Below the pieces are notes generated by a model, which did not search any database, had not been told where the DNA came from, and was given only the letters and a program-made list of their open reading frames with translations. A stretch of DNA of 64,000 nucleotides from Proteles cristata cristata. Taxonomy: Eukaryota > Chordata > Mammalia > Carnivora > Hyaenidae. The stretch is from NCBI GenBank assembly GCA_017311185.1, contig JAESUZ010002594.1, positions 558,001 to 622,000 of the forward strand, written 5' to 3'. The position numbers were made by a program, and so were the translations under genes. This document shows positions 10,427-21,322 of this stretch, in pieces (the stretch's first letter is position 1; each line of letters opens with the position of its first letter).

Positions 10427-12958
10427 CAAGTAAAAACCTTGGGTTGCGAGTAACTTGTTCTGTGAGTGTTCCGCAAGACGAGCGAACATTTCAACTTGAT
10501 AAACTAGCGATGTCTTGCAATACAAGTAGTACGTGACGCTGAACATCACATGATCACAACTGAGCCAGTGGTGGTTCTCTCTCTCTCTCTCTCTCTCCCT
10601 CCCTCCCCCTACGGGATTGTGGGTGATCATCTCCCATGCTTGGATGCTTGGTCTCAGGCCGCAGCAGCTAGCAGAAATCAGTGATTTTTCCCAACGTTGG
10701 AAGGTGCCCACAAGTGGCACTAGTGTATGTTTTGTCCCTTCAAAGCACCTGTGGACAGACCTTTGCTTTTCCATACAAGAGTAAGCTTAGGAATGCTTTG
10801 CTTCATTCTAGGTCAGGCTGCCTGCAGATATAGACCCTTACCTCTGCTGCCTTATTGCCAGTTACATTAAATACAGTAACAAGAGTTAATTAACACTGTA
10901 CTGTAGTCAACATCTGTGCAAGCGTGTACAATGGCCCCCATGCAGAAAAAGGTTGAAAAGAAAAGCGGTAAGAAGAAGGAAATGATTACAGTGGAAGTTA
11001 AGAAGGAAATCATCAAGAAGTATGAACGAGGTATGCGAGTGGCTGAAATTGCAAGATTTTATAAGAAGTCTACATCAACCATTTGTACAATATTAAAGAA
11101 GAAAGAAGAAATAAGGGGGCTAGATCCAGCAAAAGGAGTCACGAGAATATCAAAGCAACGGCCACGTGTTCTGGAAGATGTGGAAAAGTTGCTTCTGGTT
11201 TGGATAAACGAGAAGCAACTAGCAGGTGATACTGTGACTGAGAACTTAGTCTGCGAGAAGGCAAAGACCTTGTACACCGATCTCCTAAGTAAACTGCCAG
11301 GTACGTCAACAGAAAAAGAAGAAGGCTTCAAGGCAAGCAGGGGATGGTTTGACAACTTTAAGAGGAGAAGTGGCATCCGTAGTGTGGCAAGGCACGGAGA
11401 AGCTGCAAGTTTGGATGCTAAGGCAGCTGAGGCATTCGCTACTGAGTTCCAGAAGCTCATGGTTTCCGAGTGTTACCTGCCAGAACAAGTTTTTAACTGC
11501 GATGAGACGAGGCTTTTTTGGAAAAAGATGCCAAAGAGGACTTATATTACAGAAGAAGAGAACGCAGTGCCTGGTCACAAACCCATGAAAGACCATCTCA
11601 CCCTCTTGTTTTGTGCTAATGCAAGCGGGGATTTTAAAGTCAAGCCCCTGCTTGTGTATCATGCCGAGAATCCACGAGCCTTCAAGAAATGCAAGGTGCA
11701 GAAGAGCCAGTTAAATGTCATGTGGAGGTCCAACAACAAGGCGTGGGTCACTCGTATCTTGTTCATTGAGTGGATCAATGAGGCCTTCTGTCCTGAAGTG
11801 AAGAGATACCTTTTAGGAAAGAATCTGCCACTCAGAGCCTTGCTGGTGATGGATAATGCTCCTGCTCATCCTCCAGGCTTTGAGGATGACTTACTGGAGG
11901 AATTCAAGTTCATTAAGGTCAAGTTCCTTCCTCCCAGCACCACTCCGATCCTCCAGCCCATGGATCAGCAGGTCATTTCAAACTTTAAAAAGCTTTACAT
12001 CAAAGCACTATTTCAGCAATGCTTTGAGGTGACCAAAGGAACAAACCTTACCCTACGAGAATTTTGGAAAAATCATTTCCACATTGTCAACTGCCTCAAG
12101 ATCATTGATAAAGCCTGGGATGGGGTCACCAAGAGAACCCTCAGTTCTGCTTGGAGAAAACTGTGGCCTGATTGTGTTCTTGGGCATGATTTAGAGGGGC
12201 TTCCTCATGAACAGGAGGCGCCAGTTGTGGATGAAATTGTGTCCTTGGGGAAGACCATGGGACTGGAGGTGAATGAGGATGACATCCAGGAGCTGGTGGA
12301 GGATCATGGCCAGGAGCTCACCACCGATGAACTGATGGATCTGCATCGAGAGCTACAGCAAGAGGTTATGGAGACCTCCTCTGCAGAGGGAGAGGAGAAA
12401 AAGGCGGAGGAATCCCTCACTTCAAAGGAGATTAGGGAGATGTGTAAAATGTGGGAAACAGTGCAAAATTTTGTAGAAAAGCACCACCTGAATAAGGCTG
12501 TAGCCGTGCAAGCGATGAATCTATTTAATGACAATGCAATGTCACATTTCCGCGAAATCCTCAAAAGGAGGCAAAAGTAAGTGTCGTTGGATAGGTTTCT
12601 TGTTAAAGTTGCACCAAAAGAAAAAGATTCCATTGAGCCAATAGATAGCAGTGATTCGTTAGTGATAGTGAAAGTCGTCCTACACAATAACTCCCCTCTC
12701 TCTTGTCTCCCTCACACCAGCCACGAAGGTTTTCCAAGGTAAGTGCAGTTGAATTTGTTTATTTTTCTTTGTATTTTGTAATTTCTTTATATTATATTGC
12801 AATATTATTATCATTTTTATATGAGTACTTTTGGGTGTGTAATGAATCATTGGAGTTTCTATTATTTCTTATGGGGAAAGTCGCTTTGATAACACAAATG
12901 CTTTGGATTATAAGTGTGTTCCCAGAACAAATTTTGCTCGCAAACCAAGGTTTTACTG
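10427..12958 (+). mobile_element. Pogo/Tigger-type DNA transposon with intact transposase
   Basis: A complete cut-and-paste element of about 2.53 kb. The ends form an imperfect inverted repeat: left 'acctt-gggttgcgag' (from 10436), right end reading inward 'accttggtttgcgag'. Both ends sit between TA dinucleotides (10425-10426 and 12959-12960), the target duplication used by pogo and Tc1-mariner elements. It encloses one long transposase frame (10931-12580). A CT microsatellite lies at about 10575-10600. It sits in sense orientation in POGZ intron 1, just downstream of the hAT relic. The named Repbase family could not be assigned by eye. Confidence 0.85.
10931..12580 (+). CDS. Tigger/pogo-type transposase, uninterrupted ORF
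   Basis: 549 codons with no stop or frameshift. I chose the ATG at 10931 (protein starts MAPMQKK); the in-frame GTG at 10916 is unlikely to be used. The N-terminal basic segment leads into a Psq-type helix-turn-helix at about residues 18-65, then a CENP-B-type DNA-binding helix-turn-helix at about 75-150. A DDE_1 catalytic core follows with all three acidic residues in family context: D191 in FNCDET, D308 in VMDNAPAH and D345 in LQPMDQ. The C-terminal tail is acidic and then basic, ending REILKRRQK. The length fits TIGD/Tigger transposases. It would bind the element's own ends and move it by a TA-targeted cut-and-paste reaction in the nucleus. Whether it is transcribed other than as POGZ intron is unknown. 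It could be a recent mobile copy, a lucky survivor, or a frame kept by selection. Confidence 0.85.
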   Translation: MAPMQKKVEKKSGKKKEMITVEVKKEIIKKYERGMRVAEIARFYKKSTSTICTILKKKEEIRGLDPAKGVTRISKQRPRVLEDVEKLLLVWINEKQLAGDTVTENLVCEKAKTLYTDLLSKLPGTSTEKEEGFKASRGWFDNFKRRSGIRSVARHGEAASLDAKAAEAFATEFQKLMVSECYLPEQVFNCDETRLFWKKMPKRTYITEEENAVPGHKPMKDHLTLLFCANASGDFKVKPLLVYHAENPRAFKKCKVQKSQLNVMWRSNNKAWVTRILFIEWINEAFCPEVKRYLLGKNLPLRALLVMDNAPAHPPGFEDDLLEEFKFIKVKFLPPSTTPILQPMDQQVISNFKKLYIKALFQQCFEVTKGTNLTLREFWKNHFHIVNCLKIIDKAWDGVTKRTLSSAWRKLWPDCVLGHDLEGLPHEQEAPVVDEIVSLGKTMGLEVNEDDIQELVEDHGQELTTDELMDLHRELQQEVMETSSAEGEEKKAEESLTSKEIREMCKMWETVQNFVEKHHLNKAVAVQAMNLFNDNAMSHFREILKRRQK

Positions 12959-12995
12959 TATGTCTTTTTGTTGAGGGTAGAGATTTCTCCCCCCT

Positions 12996-13214
12996 TATTT
13001 TTTTTAATGTTTGTTTATTTTGGGAGGTTGGGAGCACAAGCAGGGGAGAGGCAGAGAGAGAGACAGATAGACATGGAGACACAGAATCCCAAGCATGCTC
13101 CAGGCTCTGAGCTGTCAGCACAGAGCCTGATGTGGGGCTTGAACTCATGAGCTGTGAAATCATGACCTGAGCATTAAGTTGGATGCTTAACCTACTGAGA
13201 CACCCAGGTATTCC
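12996..13214 (-). mobile_element. Carnivore SINE
   Basis: Reverse copy with head 'gagacacccaggtattcc', inserted just past the right end of the Tigger element. Confidence 0.82.
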
Positions 13215-13218
13215 AGAC

Positions 13219-13402
13219 TTTTTTTTTTTTTTTTTTTTTAAGTTTACTTATTTATTTTGAGAGGCAGAGAGAGAATCAATTCCAACCAAACTCCAGGCTG
13301 ATGGCCTGGGGTCTTGATCCAGTGAACCTTGAGATTGTGGCCTTAGTTGAAATCAAGAGTTGGACTTAACCTGACTTAACCAACTGAACCACCCAGGTGC
13401 CC
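13219..13402 (-). mobile_element. Carnivore SINE, diverged
   Basis: Long poly-T, a shortened body and head 'gaaccacccaggtgccc'. Abuts the preceding SINE. Confidence 0.82.
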
Positions 13403-14072
13403 TCAGGGTGGTGATTTCTGATTTAAATTACAAACCCTAGAGCTGTTTGGTCCCTTTATCATATCTATGTGTTAAGACTTTGATAGAGTCTTGGCATTCT
13501 GGCTTATGATATTAAAGCCATATCCACAAAAAACATTTTTATATGTTACTTGGGAGGAGAAATGGAAACGGACTAACATATTACCAGTGTTTAGCAGAGT
13601 TAAAGGAAATCAAGGGAGTAGAAATGGAATATAGGCCACATGACAATTGTCAGTGAAGAAAAGCTCTTGTTGGGAAAGGACCCCTGAATATTGAACCCTT
13701 TAAAAATAGGGAACTTAACTGCTTAGTTTATTTGTGGTTTTAGTAAAGAACACATAACTCTGGGTGCTTCTTGATAGATTTGCTGCCTATTAGATTATTA
13801 ACACTGTTTAGGGACATACCATGAATATTTGAGGTTCTACAACTGTTGGATTCTCTAAGGGACGGAACCGGTCACACAGAAGACTGGGTAAATAAGAGCT
13901 TCTTACACGTTTAACAATAATTAGTTTTACAGCCGTTTTAAGTAGTCAGCGCTATAGGTTTTCTAGAATTAGTCTTTTTTAAAGACAAAAATTGAGATAA
14001 TTTGAAAACAAATGCCAATTGTTTTGAGGATTATGATTTCTTACTCTAGAGTAAGAGGGTATATTCTTAAAT
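13403..14072. other. POGZ intron 1, unique sequence
   Basis: No gene or clear repeat was recognised. Confidence 0.4.
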
Positions 14073-14295
14073 ATTTTTGTTTTGTGATGTTTGTTTATTT
14101 TTGAGAGAGAGTCCGCGCGCGTGCACACATACTTGGAACAGGGGCAGAGAGAGAGGGAGACACAGAATCTGAGGCAGGCTCTAGGCTCTGAGCTAGCTGT
14201 CAGCACAGAGCCCAACTGCGGGCTCAAATCACGAATGAGCTGTGAGATCATGACCTGAGCCAAAATCGGACGCTCAAGCAACTGAGCCAGCCAGG
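14073..14295 (-). mobile_element. Carnivore SINE
   Basis: Reverse copy with head 'actgagccagccagg'. It sits back to back with the next copy. Confidence 0.85.
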
Positions 14296-14469
14296 TTTTT
14301 TTGGTAATGTTTATTTATTTTGAGAGAGAGAGGGAATGAGTGAGAAAGGGGCAAAGAGAATCCCAAGCAGCCTCAGGTTGAGCCCAACTGGCCCCAGGTA
14401 CCATGAGATCATGACCTCAGTGGAAATCAAGTGTCGGATGCTTAAGTAGTTGAGTCACCCAGGCACCCC
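14296..14469 (-). mobile_element. Carnivore SINE, diverged
   Basis: Reverse copy with a shortened body and head 'agtcacccaggcacccc'. Confidence 0.82.
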
Positions 14470-15070
14470 TTGTTGCTTTTAAATAACAGGTTATTTGTAA
14501 AGCTTTCTCTTTGTATCTTGCTTTTCAATTATGTAGACTTTTTCTGGTTAGCTAGGACCTGAGTATAGTTACCGTATTTGCCAGTGCTTAAGATATAGTT
14601 CACTTCTCCCTAGAAATGTATATCTGGTATATCCATATTATGGATGGGAAGATGAATGCCTAAGACTTCAAAGGCTGTGAGAATTGTTAATAGTCCTGTG
14701 TGAGCAGCAGTATTGAATAAAGCCTACTGAGAATACAAAAACTATATTGTCAATACAATTACTGCTATAAAGTCCAGAAACTAAATAGGTCACTAAGATG
14801 TCAGATAACGGGTTGGATTAATGGAAGATGGTAGCACCTCCTTGGCAGCCTACATAATCCACCTTAGATTCATTTTTTTTCCTAACATTATTTAATTATC
14901 ACATACATTTTAAGAAACATATATGCAAACTGTGTGAAAAGTTTTCCTAGAAATAAAACAAGTTAAATAGAAAATTCAATCAACACGACTACTAGTTTGA
15001 TTTAGTAAATGGCAAAAAGATGACAAGAATGTGGTAGTGCAGAAATATCACAACCAAAATATGAATAGGT
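14470..15070. other. POGZ intron 1, unique sequence
   Basis: AT-rich sequence with nothing recognised. Confidence 0.4.
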
Positions 15071-15274
15071 AGGGCACCTGGGTAGCTCAGTCAGTTGAGT
15101 GTCTGACTTCAGCTCAGGTCAGATCTCACGGTTCGTGGGTTCGAGCCCCACATCAGGCTCTGTGTCAGCTCTGTGCTGACAGCTCAGAGCCTGGAGCCTG
15201 TTTCGGATTCTGTGTCTCCCTCCCTCTCTGTCCTTCCCCCCTCATGCTCTGTCTCAATAAATGAACTGTTAAAG
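15071..15274 (+). mobile_element. Carnivore SINE
   Basis: Head 'agggcacctgggtagctcag'. Near-identical 'gaataggtag' flanks mark the target-site duplication. Confidence 0.88.
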
Positions 15275-15303
15275 GAATATCTGAATAGGTAGTTTTTATG
15301 CCC

Positions 15304-15560
15304 AACTTTTAAAAAATTTCAGCTTTATTGAAGCATAATTGCCGAAATGTAACATTTTTAAAGTATACATTATGGTGATTTCATGTACATTGTGAAAGGA
15401 TTACCTCCATCGAGTTAATGAACACATATATCACCTCGCATTTATTTTCTGTGTGAGAAAATTTAAGTTCTATTTGGCAAATTTCAGTTGTGTGGTACAG
15501 TATTCTCAATTATAGTCTTCATGTTTTACATTAGATTGTCAGCCCTTATTTATCTGATTC
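15304..15560 (+). mobile_element. L1 3'-end fragment
   Basis: Begins with the L1-like 'agctttattgaagcataatt' and contains 'gattgtcagcccttatttat'. This resembles an old L1 3' UTR region; no reading frame. Confidence 0.5.
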
Positions 15561-15790
15561 CCCCCAACTTTGTATTAAGAAAATTTAATGCATGGGAAAG
15601 AATACAAGGAGTATCAACAGTGAACCGGTTACCTAGACACAATGACTTTTTAACATGCTAATGTCTATAAGGAAGCACTAAAATATGCATATGTTTGCTA
15701 AACCACTTGAAAGTCAGACATTTTCACTAAATATTTCTTGCATTTGCTAAGAATAAATACATTCTTCTATGTAATTCTAATATAACTGTT

Positions 15791-16005
15791 CTTTTTAATA
15801 AAATTTAAAAAATAATTCCTAGGTTGGGAGGGACCTGAGAGGGTGGGGCAGGGACAGAACGAGAAGGAGACAGAATCCCAAGTAGGCTCTGCAGCTCTGT
15901 CAGTGCAGATCCTGATGCGGGGCTCAAACTCACGAACCCTGAGATCATGACCTGAGTCGAAATCAAGGGTCCGACGTTTAACTGACTGAGCCACTTGAGC
16001 GCCCC
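15791..16005 (-). mobile_element. Carnivore SINE
   Basis: Reverse copy with head 'gagccacttgagcgcccc' and an unusually short T tract. Confidence 0.85.
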
Positions 16006-16144
16006 ATCTTTTTTTTTTAAGAATATACTTCTTTTGATGAGCACTGAGTAATGAGTAGGATTGTTGAATCATTTTGCTGTAGACCTAAATTTAACATTGT
16101 ATGTTAACTATACTGGAAATGAAATTTAAAAAAGTTTTTAAATT

Positions 16145-16350
16145 AGGGTCACCTGGGTGGCTCAGTTGGTTAAGCGTCCGACTTCGACTCGGGTCATGAT
16201 CTCACAGTTCACGGGTTCAAGGCCCGCGTCAGGCTCTGTGCTGAGAGCTAACTCAGAACCTGGAGCCTGCTTTGTATTCTGTGTCTCCCTCTCTCTCTGA
16301 CCCTCTACTGCTCACGCTGTCTCTCCCTCAGGAAAAAAAAAATTAAAAAA
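16145..16350 (+). mobile_element. Carnivore SINE
   Basis: Head 'agggtcacctgggtggctca', CT-rich body and A-rich tail. Confidence 0.88.
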
Positions 16351-16399
16351 TATATACTTAAAAAAAATAAAAATTTTTAAAATTTAAAAATGAAAAGTA

Positions 16400-16638
16400 G
16401 GGGCGCCTGGGTGGCTTAGTCGGTTAAGCGTCCGACATTCGCTTAGGTCATGATCTCGCGGTTCGTGGGTTCGAGCTCCGCGTCGGGCTCTGTGCTGACT
16501 GCCAGCTCAGAGCCTGGAGCCTGTTTCAGCCTGTGACTCCCTCTCTCTCTGACCCTCCCCTGCTCACGCTGTCTCTCTCTCTCTCTCCTAGAAATAAATA
16601 AAACATTTAAAAATAAAAAAAAATAAAAAATAAAATAA
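16400..16638 (+). mobile_element. Carnivore SINE, young subfamily
   Basis: Head 'ggggcgcctgggtggcttag', 'gcttaggtcatgatctcgcg' and tail 'cctagaaataaataaaac'. Perfect 'aaaatgaaaagta' duplication on both sides. Confidence 0.93.
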
Positions 16639-16781
16639 AAATGAAAAGTAATTCCCAAATGTTATGTAGTTTATATATTCAAATGTTTCATTTGTTCCCC
16701 AAATGTCATTTATACTTTTTATATGAACTGAAATCTAGTAAAGATTCAAATGTTGTATTTTGTTATGACTCTTTAGTTTCT

Positions 16782-16856
16782 TTCTTTTTTATTTTTATTT
16801 TTTATTTTAGAGAAAGAGAGCTCAGAGAGCATGCAGATGCAGGTGGGGGGAGAGAG

Positions 16857-16890
<34 letters not shown>

Positions 16891-17012
16891 CTCAAGCAGG
16901 CTCTGTGCTTAGTGTGAAGCTTGATACGGGCCTGATCCCACAACTCTGGGATCATGATCTGAGCGAAAATCAGGAGTTGGACACTCAACCAACTGAGGTA
17001 CCCAGGTGCCCC
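16782..17012 (-). mobile_element. Carnivore SINE
   Basis: Reverse copy with a pure GA microsatellite at about 16850-16882 in its body. Flanked by 'tagtttctttt'-type duplications. Confidence 0.87.
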
Positions 17013-17240
17013 AACCCCTAGTTTCTTTTAATTTAGTTTGGTGTGTGTGTATCACATTTTTGAAGAGAAGATGTTACTAGTTTTACAGAATGTTCTCTAT
17101 TCTGCATTTGTCTGATCATTTCTTTATAGGATGTCCCACCTTCTGGATTTACCTCATTATTTCCTTTTGGTGCTGCTTAACTTACTCCTCTACTGCTGTG
17201 TTTCCTACAAACTGCAAGTGAAATTTAAATGCTTGATTTG

Positions 17241-17465
17241 TTTTTTTGTTTTTGTTTTTAATGTTTATTTTTCATTTTAGAGAGAGTGAGCGAGCACAAG
17301 TAGGGGAGAAGCAGAGAGAGAGGGAGATACAGAATCCGAAGCAGGCTCTATGTTCTGTACTGTTAGCAGAGAGCCGAATGCAGAGCTCGAACCCAGAAAC
17401 CAACCGTGAGACCATGACCTGAGCTGAAGTCAGATGCTCAACCGACTGAGCCCCCCAGGTGCACC
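17241..17465 (-). mobile_element. Carnivore SINE
   Basis: Reverse copy with 'cttgatttg' flanking duplication and head 'gagccccccaggtgcacc'. Confidence 0.87.
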
Positions 17466-17817
17466 TTGATTTGATTAAGATTAACCTCAATTGTCAGTGG
17501 CTTGTTTGCTGTGTGCACCAGTTGGTGACAGGCAGACTCTGGATTATTGGCTAACATTTTTGTGTTTAAACTTAAGGACTTGTCATAACCTTTGGTGTTT
17601 GAGATACAGAGCTACCTTTGTAACTTACAGTTCAAATACAAAATAAGACTTTGAGAAAGAATGCAGAAGTAGGTTTACTTCCTGTCATTTTGGTTCACTG
17701 CCCTCTGGGAAAATGATTTGGAAGTTGAGCTTGCAAGAAGGGTAGATATATTTAGCAGAAGCAACCCATAGAGGAATTGTAAAGGGGTCAAAACCAGAAA
17801 TTTAGAAATGGAGATTA

Positions 17818-17894
17818 GGGGCACCTGGTGGCTCAGTTGGTTAAGCGTCCAACTCTTGATTTCAGCTCAGATCGCGATCTCATGTTTCGTGAGG
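17818..17894 (+). mobile_element. Truncated carnivore SINE head
   Basis: Only the tRNA-like head survives ('ggggcacctggtggctcag' to 'catgtttcgtgagg'). Body and tail are missing. Confidence 0.78.
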
Positions 17895-18161
17895 TGATTA
17901 TAAGGTTTGTTTCACCTTATATTCATCTACCTGTGAAACTTGATTTTATCTTCATATTCATCTGACCACTTCTGTACCATTCTTTCCTTGCCCAAGTACC
18001 TAATTTCTCCTTAAAACAGGAGCATTATGATGTCAATCCTTTAAAATTATGGTTCCTATCAGTTTTGTTGGTTACTATTGGTATGTTATTGTCAGTATTG
18101 ACTAGTGAATAATTTTTGTGGCTATAACCTCCCAAAGTCCTTTAACCTTTAATTTCCATTT

Positions 18162-18374
18162 CCTTTTTTTTTTTTTAAGATGTTTATTTATTTATTTTGA
18201 GAGAGAGAGAGAGAGAGAGCAAGTTGGGGAAGGGGTGGAGGGAGAGATGGAGAACCTTAAGCAGGTTCCACGCTCAGCATGGAACTGGATGTAGGTCTTG
18301 ATTCCATGCCCCTGAGATCATGACTTGAGCTGAAATCAAGAGTCAGATGTTCAACCGAGTCACCCAGGCGCCCA
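18162..18374 (-). mobile_element. Carnivore SINE
   Basis: Reverse copy with poly-T at 18162 and head 'gtcacccaggcgccc'. Confidence 0.87.
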
Positions 18375-18436
18375 AGAAATGATAGCTCTTTATGCATTGA
18401 ATGTGGGATGATAGCTTTTAAAAAATTTTTCCCTCA

Positions 18437-18640
18437 GGGGCACCTGGGTGGCTCAGTCCGTTAAGTGTTCAACTTTGGCTCAGGTCATCATCTCATGGTT
18501 CATGAGTTCGAGCCTCTCATTGGGCTCATCACTCTGAGCACAGAGCCCACTTCAGATCCTGTCTTCCTGTCTTTCTGCCCCTCCCATTTGCACATGCTCC
18601 CTCTTTTTCTCTCCCCCCTCCTTCAAAAATAAAAATACAC
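18437..18640 (+). mobile_element. Carnivore SINE
   Basis: Head 'ggggcacctgggtggctcag' and A-rich tail. 'aaaaattttcc'-like flanks mark the target duplication. Confidence 0.87.
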
Positions 18641-18678
18641 AAAAAAATTTCCATTTCAGAGCATGGTTTCCATTTGAT

Positions 18679-19118
18679 CAGGGCTTCTTCATCTTGGCCC
18701 TGTAGATGTTTCTGAGCAGAGAAGCCCCTGACCTGTGTATTGTAGGGTGAATTTCAGTAGCGCCTCCGGCCACTAGATAGATGCCAGTGGCAGTCCTCCC
18801 CAACCCTGCCTGTAGTTAGGGCTACCAAAAATGTCTCCAGACACTGCCAAATGTCTTCTGGAGGGCAAATAGTCCCCATTTTTTTTTTTTTAATTTATTT
18901 CTAGGATAGAGACAGACAGCGTGAACAGGGGAGGGTCAGAGAGAAAGGGAGACACAGACTCTGAAACAGGCTCCAGGCTCTGAGCTGGCAGTCAGCACAG
19001 AGCCTGACGCGGGGCTCGAACCCACAAACCGCGAGATCATGACCTCAGCGAAAGCCAGACGCTTAACCGACTAAGCCACCCAGGCGCCCCAAATAGTCCC
19101 CATTTTTGAGTATCCCTG
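18679..19118 (+). mobile_element. MER20-like hAT element, split by a SINE
   Basis: Contains the MER20-typical 'aaaatgtctccagacactgc' and 'caaatgtcttctggagggca' stretches and begins 'cagggcttctt'. A young SINE is inserted near its 3' end. Family call from recalled consensus. Confidence 0.7.
18884..19090 (-). mobile_element. Carnivore SINE, young subfamily, inside MER20-like element
   Basis: Reverse copy. The host sequence 'aaatagtccccattttt' is repeated perfectly on both sides (18867 and 19091). Confidence 0.93.
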
Positions 19119-19531
19119 AGCTAGATAACACCCACTGGCCTGTATGAAGATTCCTTAATAATGTCCTTTATGAATTGGTTTCCATTTAGCCTGTGTATAC
19201 CTGTTGAACCCAATGTCTTCCACGGTAGGCCTGCCGCACTGCTTGTGCTGTGCCTGGTAGATGCTGGAGGGCAGAGGGATAGGCTGAAATTTTTTTCTCT
19301 CTCTTGGAAGTTTTGTTGATGGGAGAAATAAGCTCTTTGTTTATAAGTCAGGTTGTAGGCCTTTTGCTTTATCTAACCCCCTACCCTTTTCTACCTTGGA
19401 AAGGAACCTTGCTAGCTATATAAGCTTATATGCCGTGGATAAAGTTTTTGTTAGGAATAGTTAAAAAAATTTGTTTGGTACCTTTGAGGTGATCTGTCTT
19501 TATGTTGGGCATTCAAGAAAAGATGGTCTTT

Positions 19532-19739
19532 AGGGGCACCTGGGTGCCTCAGCATTTAAGTGTCTGACTCTTGATTTTTGGCTCAGCTTATAATCTCACA
19601 AGTTCATGAGATCAAGCTCTACACATGGCTCTGTGCTGACTGCACAGAGCCTGCCTGAGATTCTCTGTCTCCATCTTTCTCTATCCATTCCCTACTTGGA
19701 TACCTGCTGTCTCTCAAAATAAATAAACACTAAAAAAAT
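19532..19739 (+). mobile_element. Carnivore SINE, diverged
   Basis: Head 'aggggcacctgggtgcctca' and tail 'caaaataaataaacactaaa'. Confidence 0.85.
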
Positions 19740-19829
19740 GACTGTCTTTCAAAAGACACTTGCTAAAGGACTTGATTAAACCAAATGTATCCTCTTTGTT
19801 AACCTATGATTGTCCTTAAACATTTTTAA

Positions 19830-20447
19830 CAGTTGACCCTCGAACTATGTGGAAGGGGGGAGGGGTTAGGGATATTAACAGCCCGATACCCTCCTCGTCA
19901 AAAATCTACGTATAACTTTTGACTTCCCAAGAACTTAACTGCTAATAGCAGGAACTGGGAGAGATCACTTTTTACTCTGATACACAAATTACTGGAGAGA
20001 CCAACTGCTCAAGTGGTGTTTTAAGGGGACATTGAGATATTCACAACACTTGAGTTACTGCAATAGCAGTAGGAGGTGGCTACGGAATTATTATAGGAGT
20101 ACAGTAGATACTATTTCATGCAGTTATTTACTACTGCAGACTTGTTTACATGTCTCTATTACAAATGCCACCACGTACAGTCGGTAGGTGTGTACGTTTT
20201 GATAAATTTTGGCTTTTTATAATTTGTGTATATTTTATGGTAGTAAATGATAAGCGAGTATTTAAGATATTTTATGTATTAGAGACGTAGCTACCTTTTT
20301 CTTAATTTTTTTTTTTTATGTTTCTAGGCTACCCAGTTCTTCTGAGTTTTTTCAAATTGTTACAAATCTCCAAACTTTTCCAATACATTTGTTGAAAAAA
20401 AAAAATCTGTAAGTAGACTCAAATCCATGTTGTTCAAGGGTCAACTG
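19830..20447 (+). mobile_element. Non-autonomous Tigger-type element A
   Basis: Inverted ends 'cagttgaccctcgaac' and 'gttcaagggtcaactg', right side followed by TA. No transposase frame. The same ends occur at 30742-31257. Confidence 0.75.
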
Positions 20448-20737
20448 TATATGCAAATTCTGCCCTTCAGGGAAATGATCCAGGCTTCTTGTTAGGGGAA
20501 GGGAAAGGGGTTTGGAATAGAGAAAGAGTGGAAGTAATAAGATGAATGAGAATTTTTTTGCTCAGTAAATATGTTACAAGACTGAAAAAATCTCAAGAAA
20601 GAGATTCCAGGAGAAAATATAGTTTTGTTTTTTAGTTTCTAGAACATGTACTTTGTGGATGTGAAACTTTCTGCCAAATGCCATGGGAGTGAGATTGAAG
20701 ATAGCTAACTAGTAATTGGGGGTTGGTATGAAGATTT

Positions 20738-20904
20738 ATCTTTTTAAATGTTTATTCATTCTGAGAGTAGGGGAGAGAGTCCAGAGCAGGCTCCATATTT
20801 AGCTCAGCACAGATTCTGGGGCTTGATCCCACTAACTGTCAGACCATGACCTTAGCTGAAGTTAAGAGTCTGATGTTCAAACAGCTCAGCCACCAAGGTG
20901 CCCC
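20738..20904 (-). mobile_element. Carnivore SINE, diverged
   Basis: Reverse copy with a shortened body and head 'cagccaccaaggtgcccc'. Confidence 0.8.
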
Positions 20905-20929
20905 TGGAGATAATTTTATATTTAATTTG

Positions 20930-21116
20930 TTTTCATTTTTTTGAGAGAGAGAGAGCAAGCAGAGAAGGGCAGAGAGAAGGGGAGAGAGAATCCCAAGCAG
21001 CCTCCACCTGTCCGTGCGGAGCCAGATGTGGGGCTTGAACTCATGAACTATGATATCATGACCTGAGCCAAAATCTAGAGTTGGACCCTTAACTGACTGA
21101 GTCACCCAGGCGCCCC
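20930..21116 (-). mobile_element. Carnivore SINE
   Basis: Reverse copy flanked by 'taattttatatt' on both sides. Confidence 0.87.
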
Positions 21117-21140
21117 TAATTTTATATTAAAAGTGAGCTA

Positions 21141-21322
21141 AGGGGTATCTTGCTGGCTCAGTTGGAAGAACATGCAACTCTTGATCTTGGGGGTTGTGAG
21201 CTTGAGCTCCACATCAGGCCCTCTGCTGTCAGCACAGAGCCTGCTTTGGATCCTCTGTTCCCCTTATCTCTGCCCTCCCTCACTCATTCTCTAAATAAAT
21301 AAATAAACTTAAAAAAAAAAAT
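21141..21322 (+). mobile_element. Carnivore SINE, diverged
   Basis: Head 'aggggtatcttgctggctca', shortened body and tail 'ctaaataaataaataaac'. Confidence 0.82.

Noticed and set aside
10916..10930. GTG start for the transposase at 10916
   Set aside because: Eukaryotic translation favours ATG. The ATG at 10931 begins a MAPMQKK-type N-terminus, and the five residues before it look like leader sequence.
16400..16500. Possible tRNA genes at the SINE heads (B-box-like 'ggttcgtgggttcgagcccc')
   Set aside because: These are tRNA-derived SINE promoters. No complete cloverleaf with acceptor stem pairing was found, and each is followed by a SINE body and A-tail.
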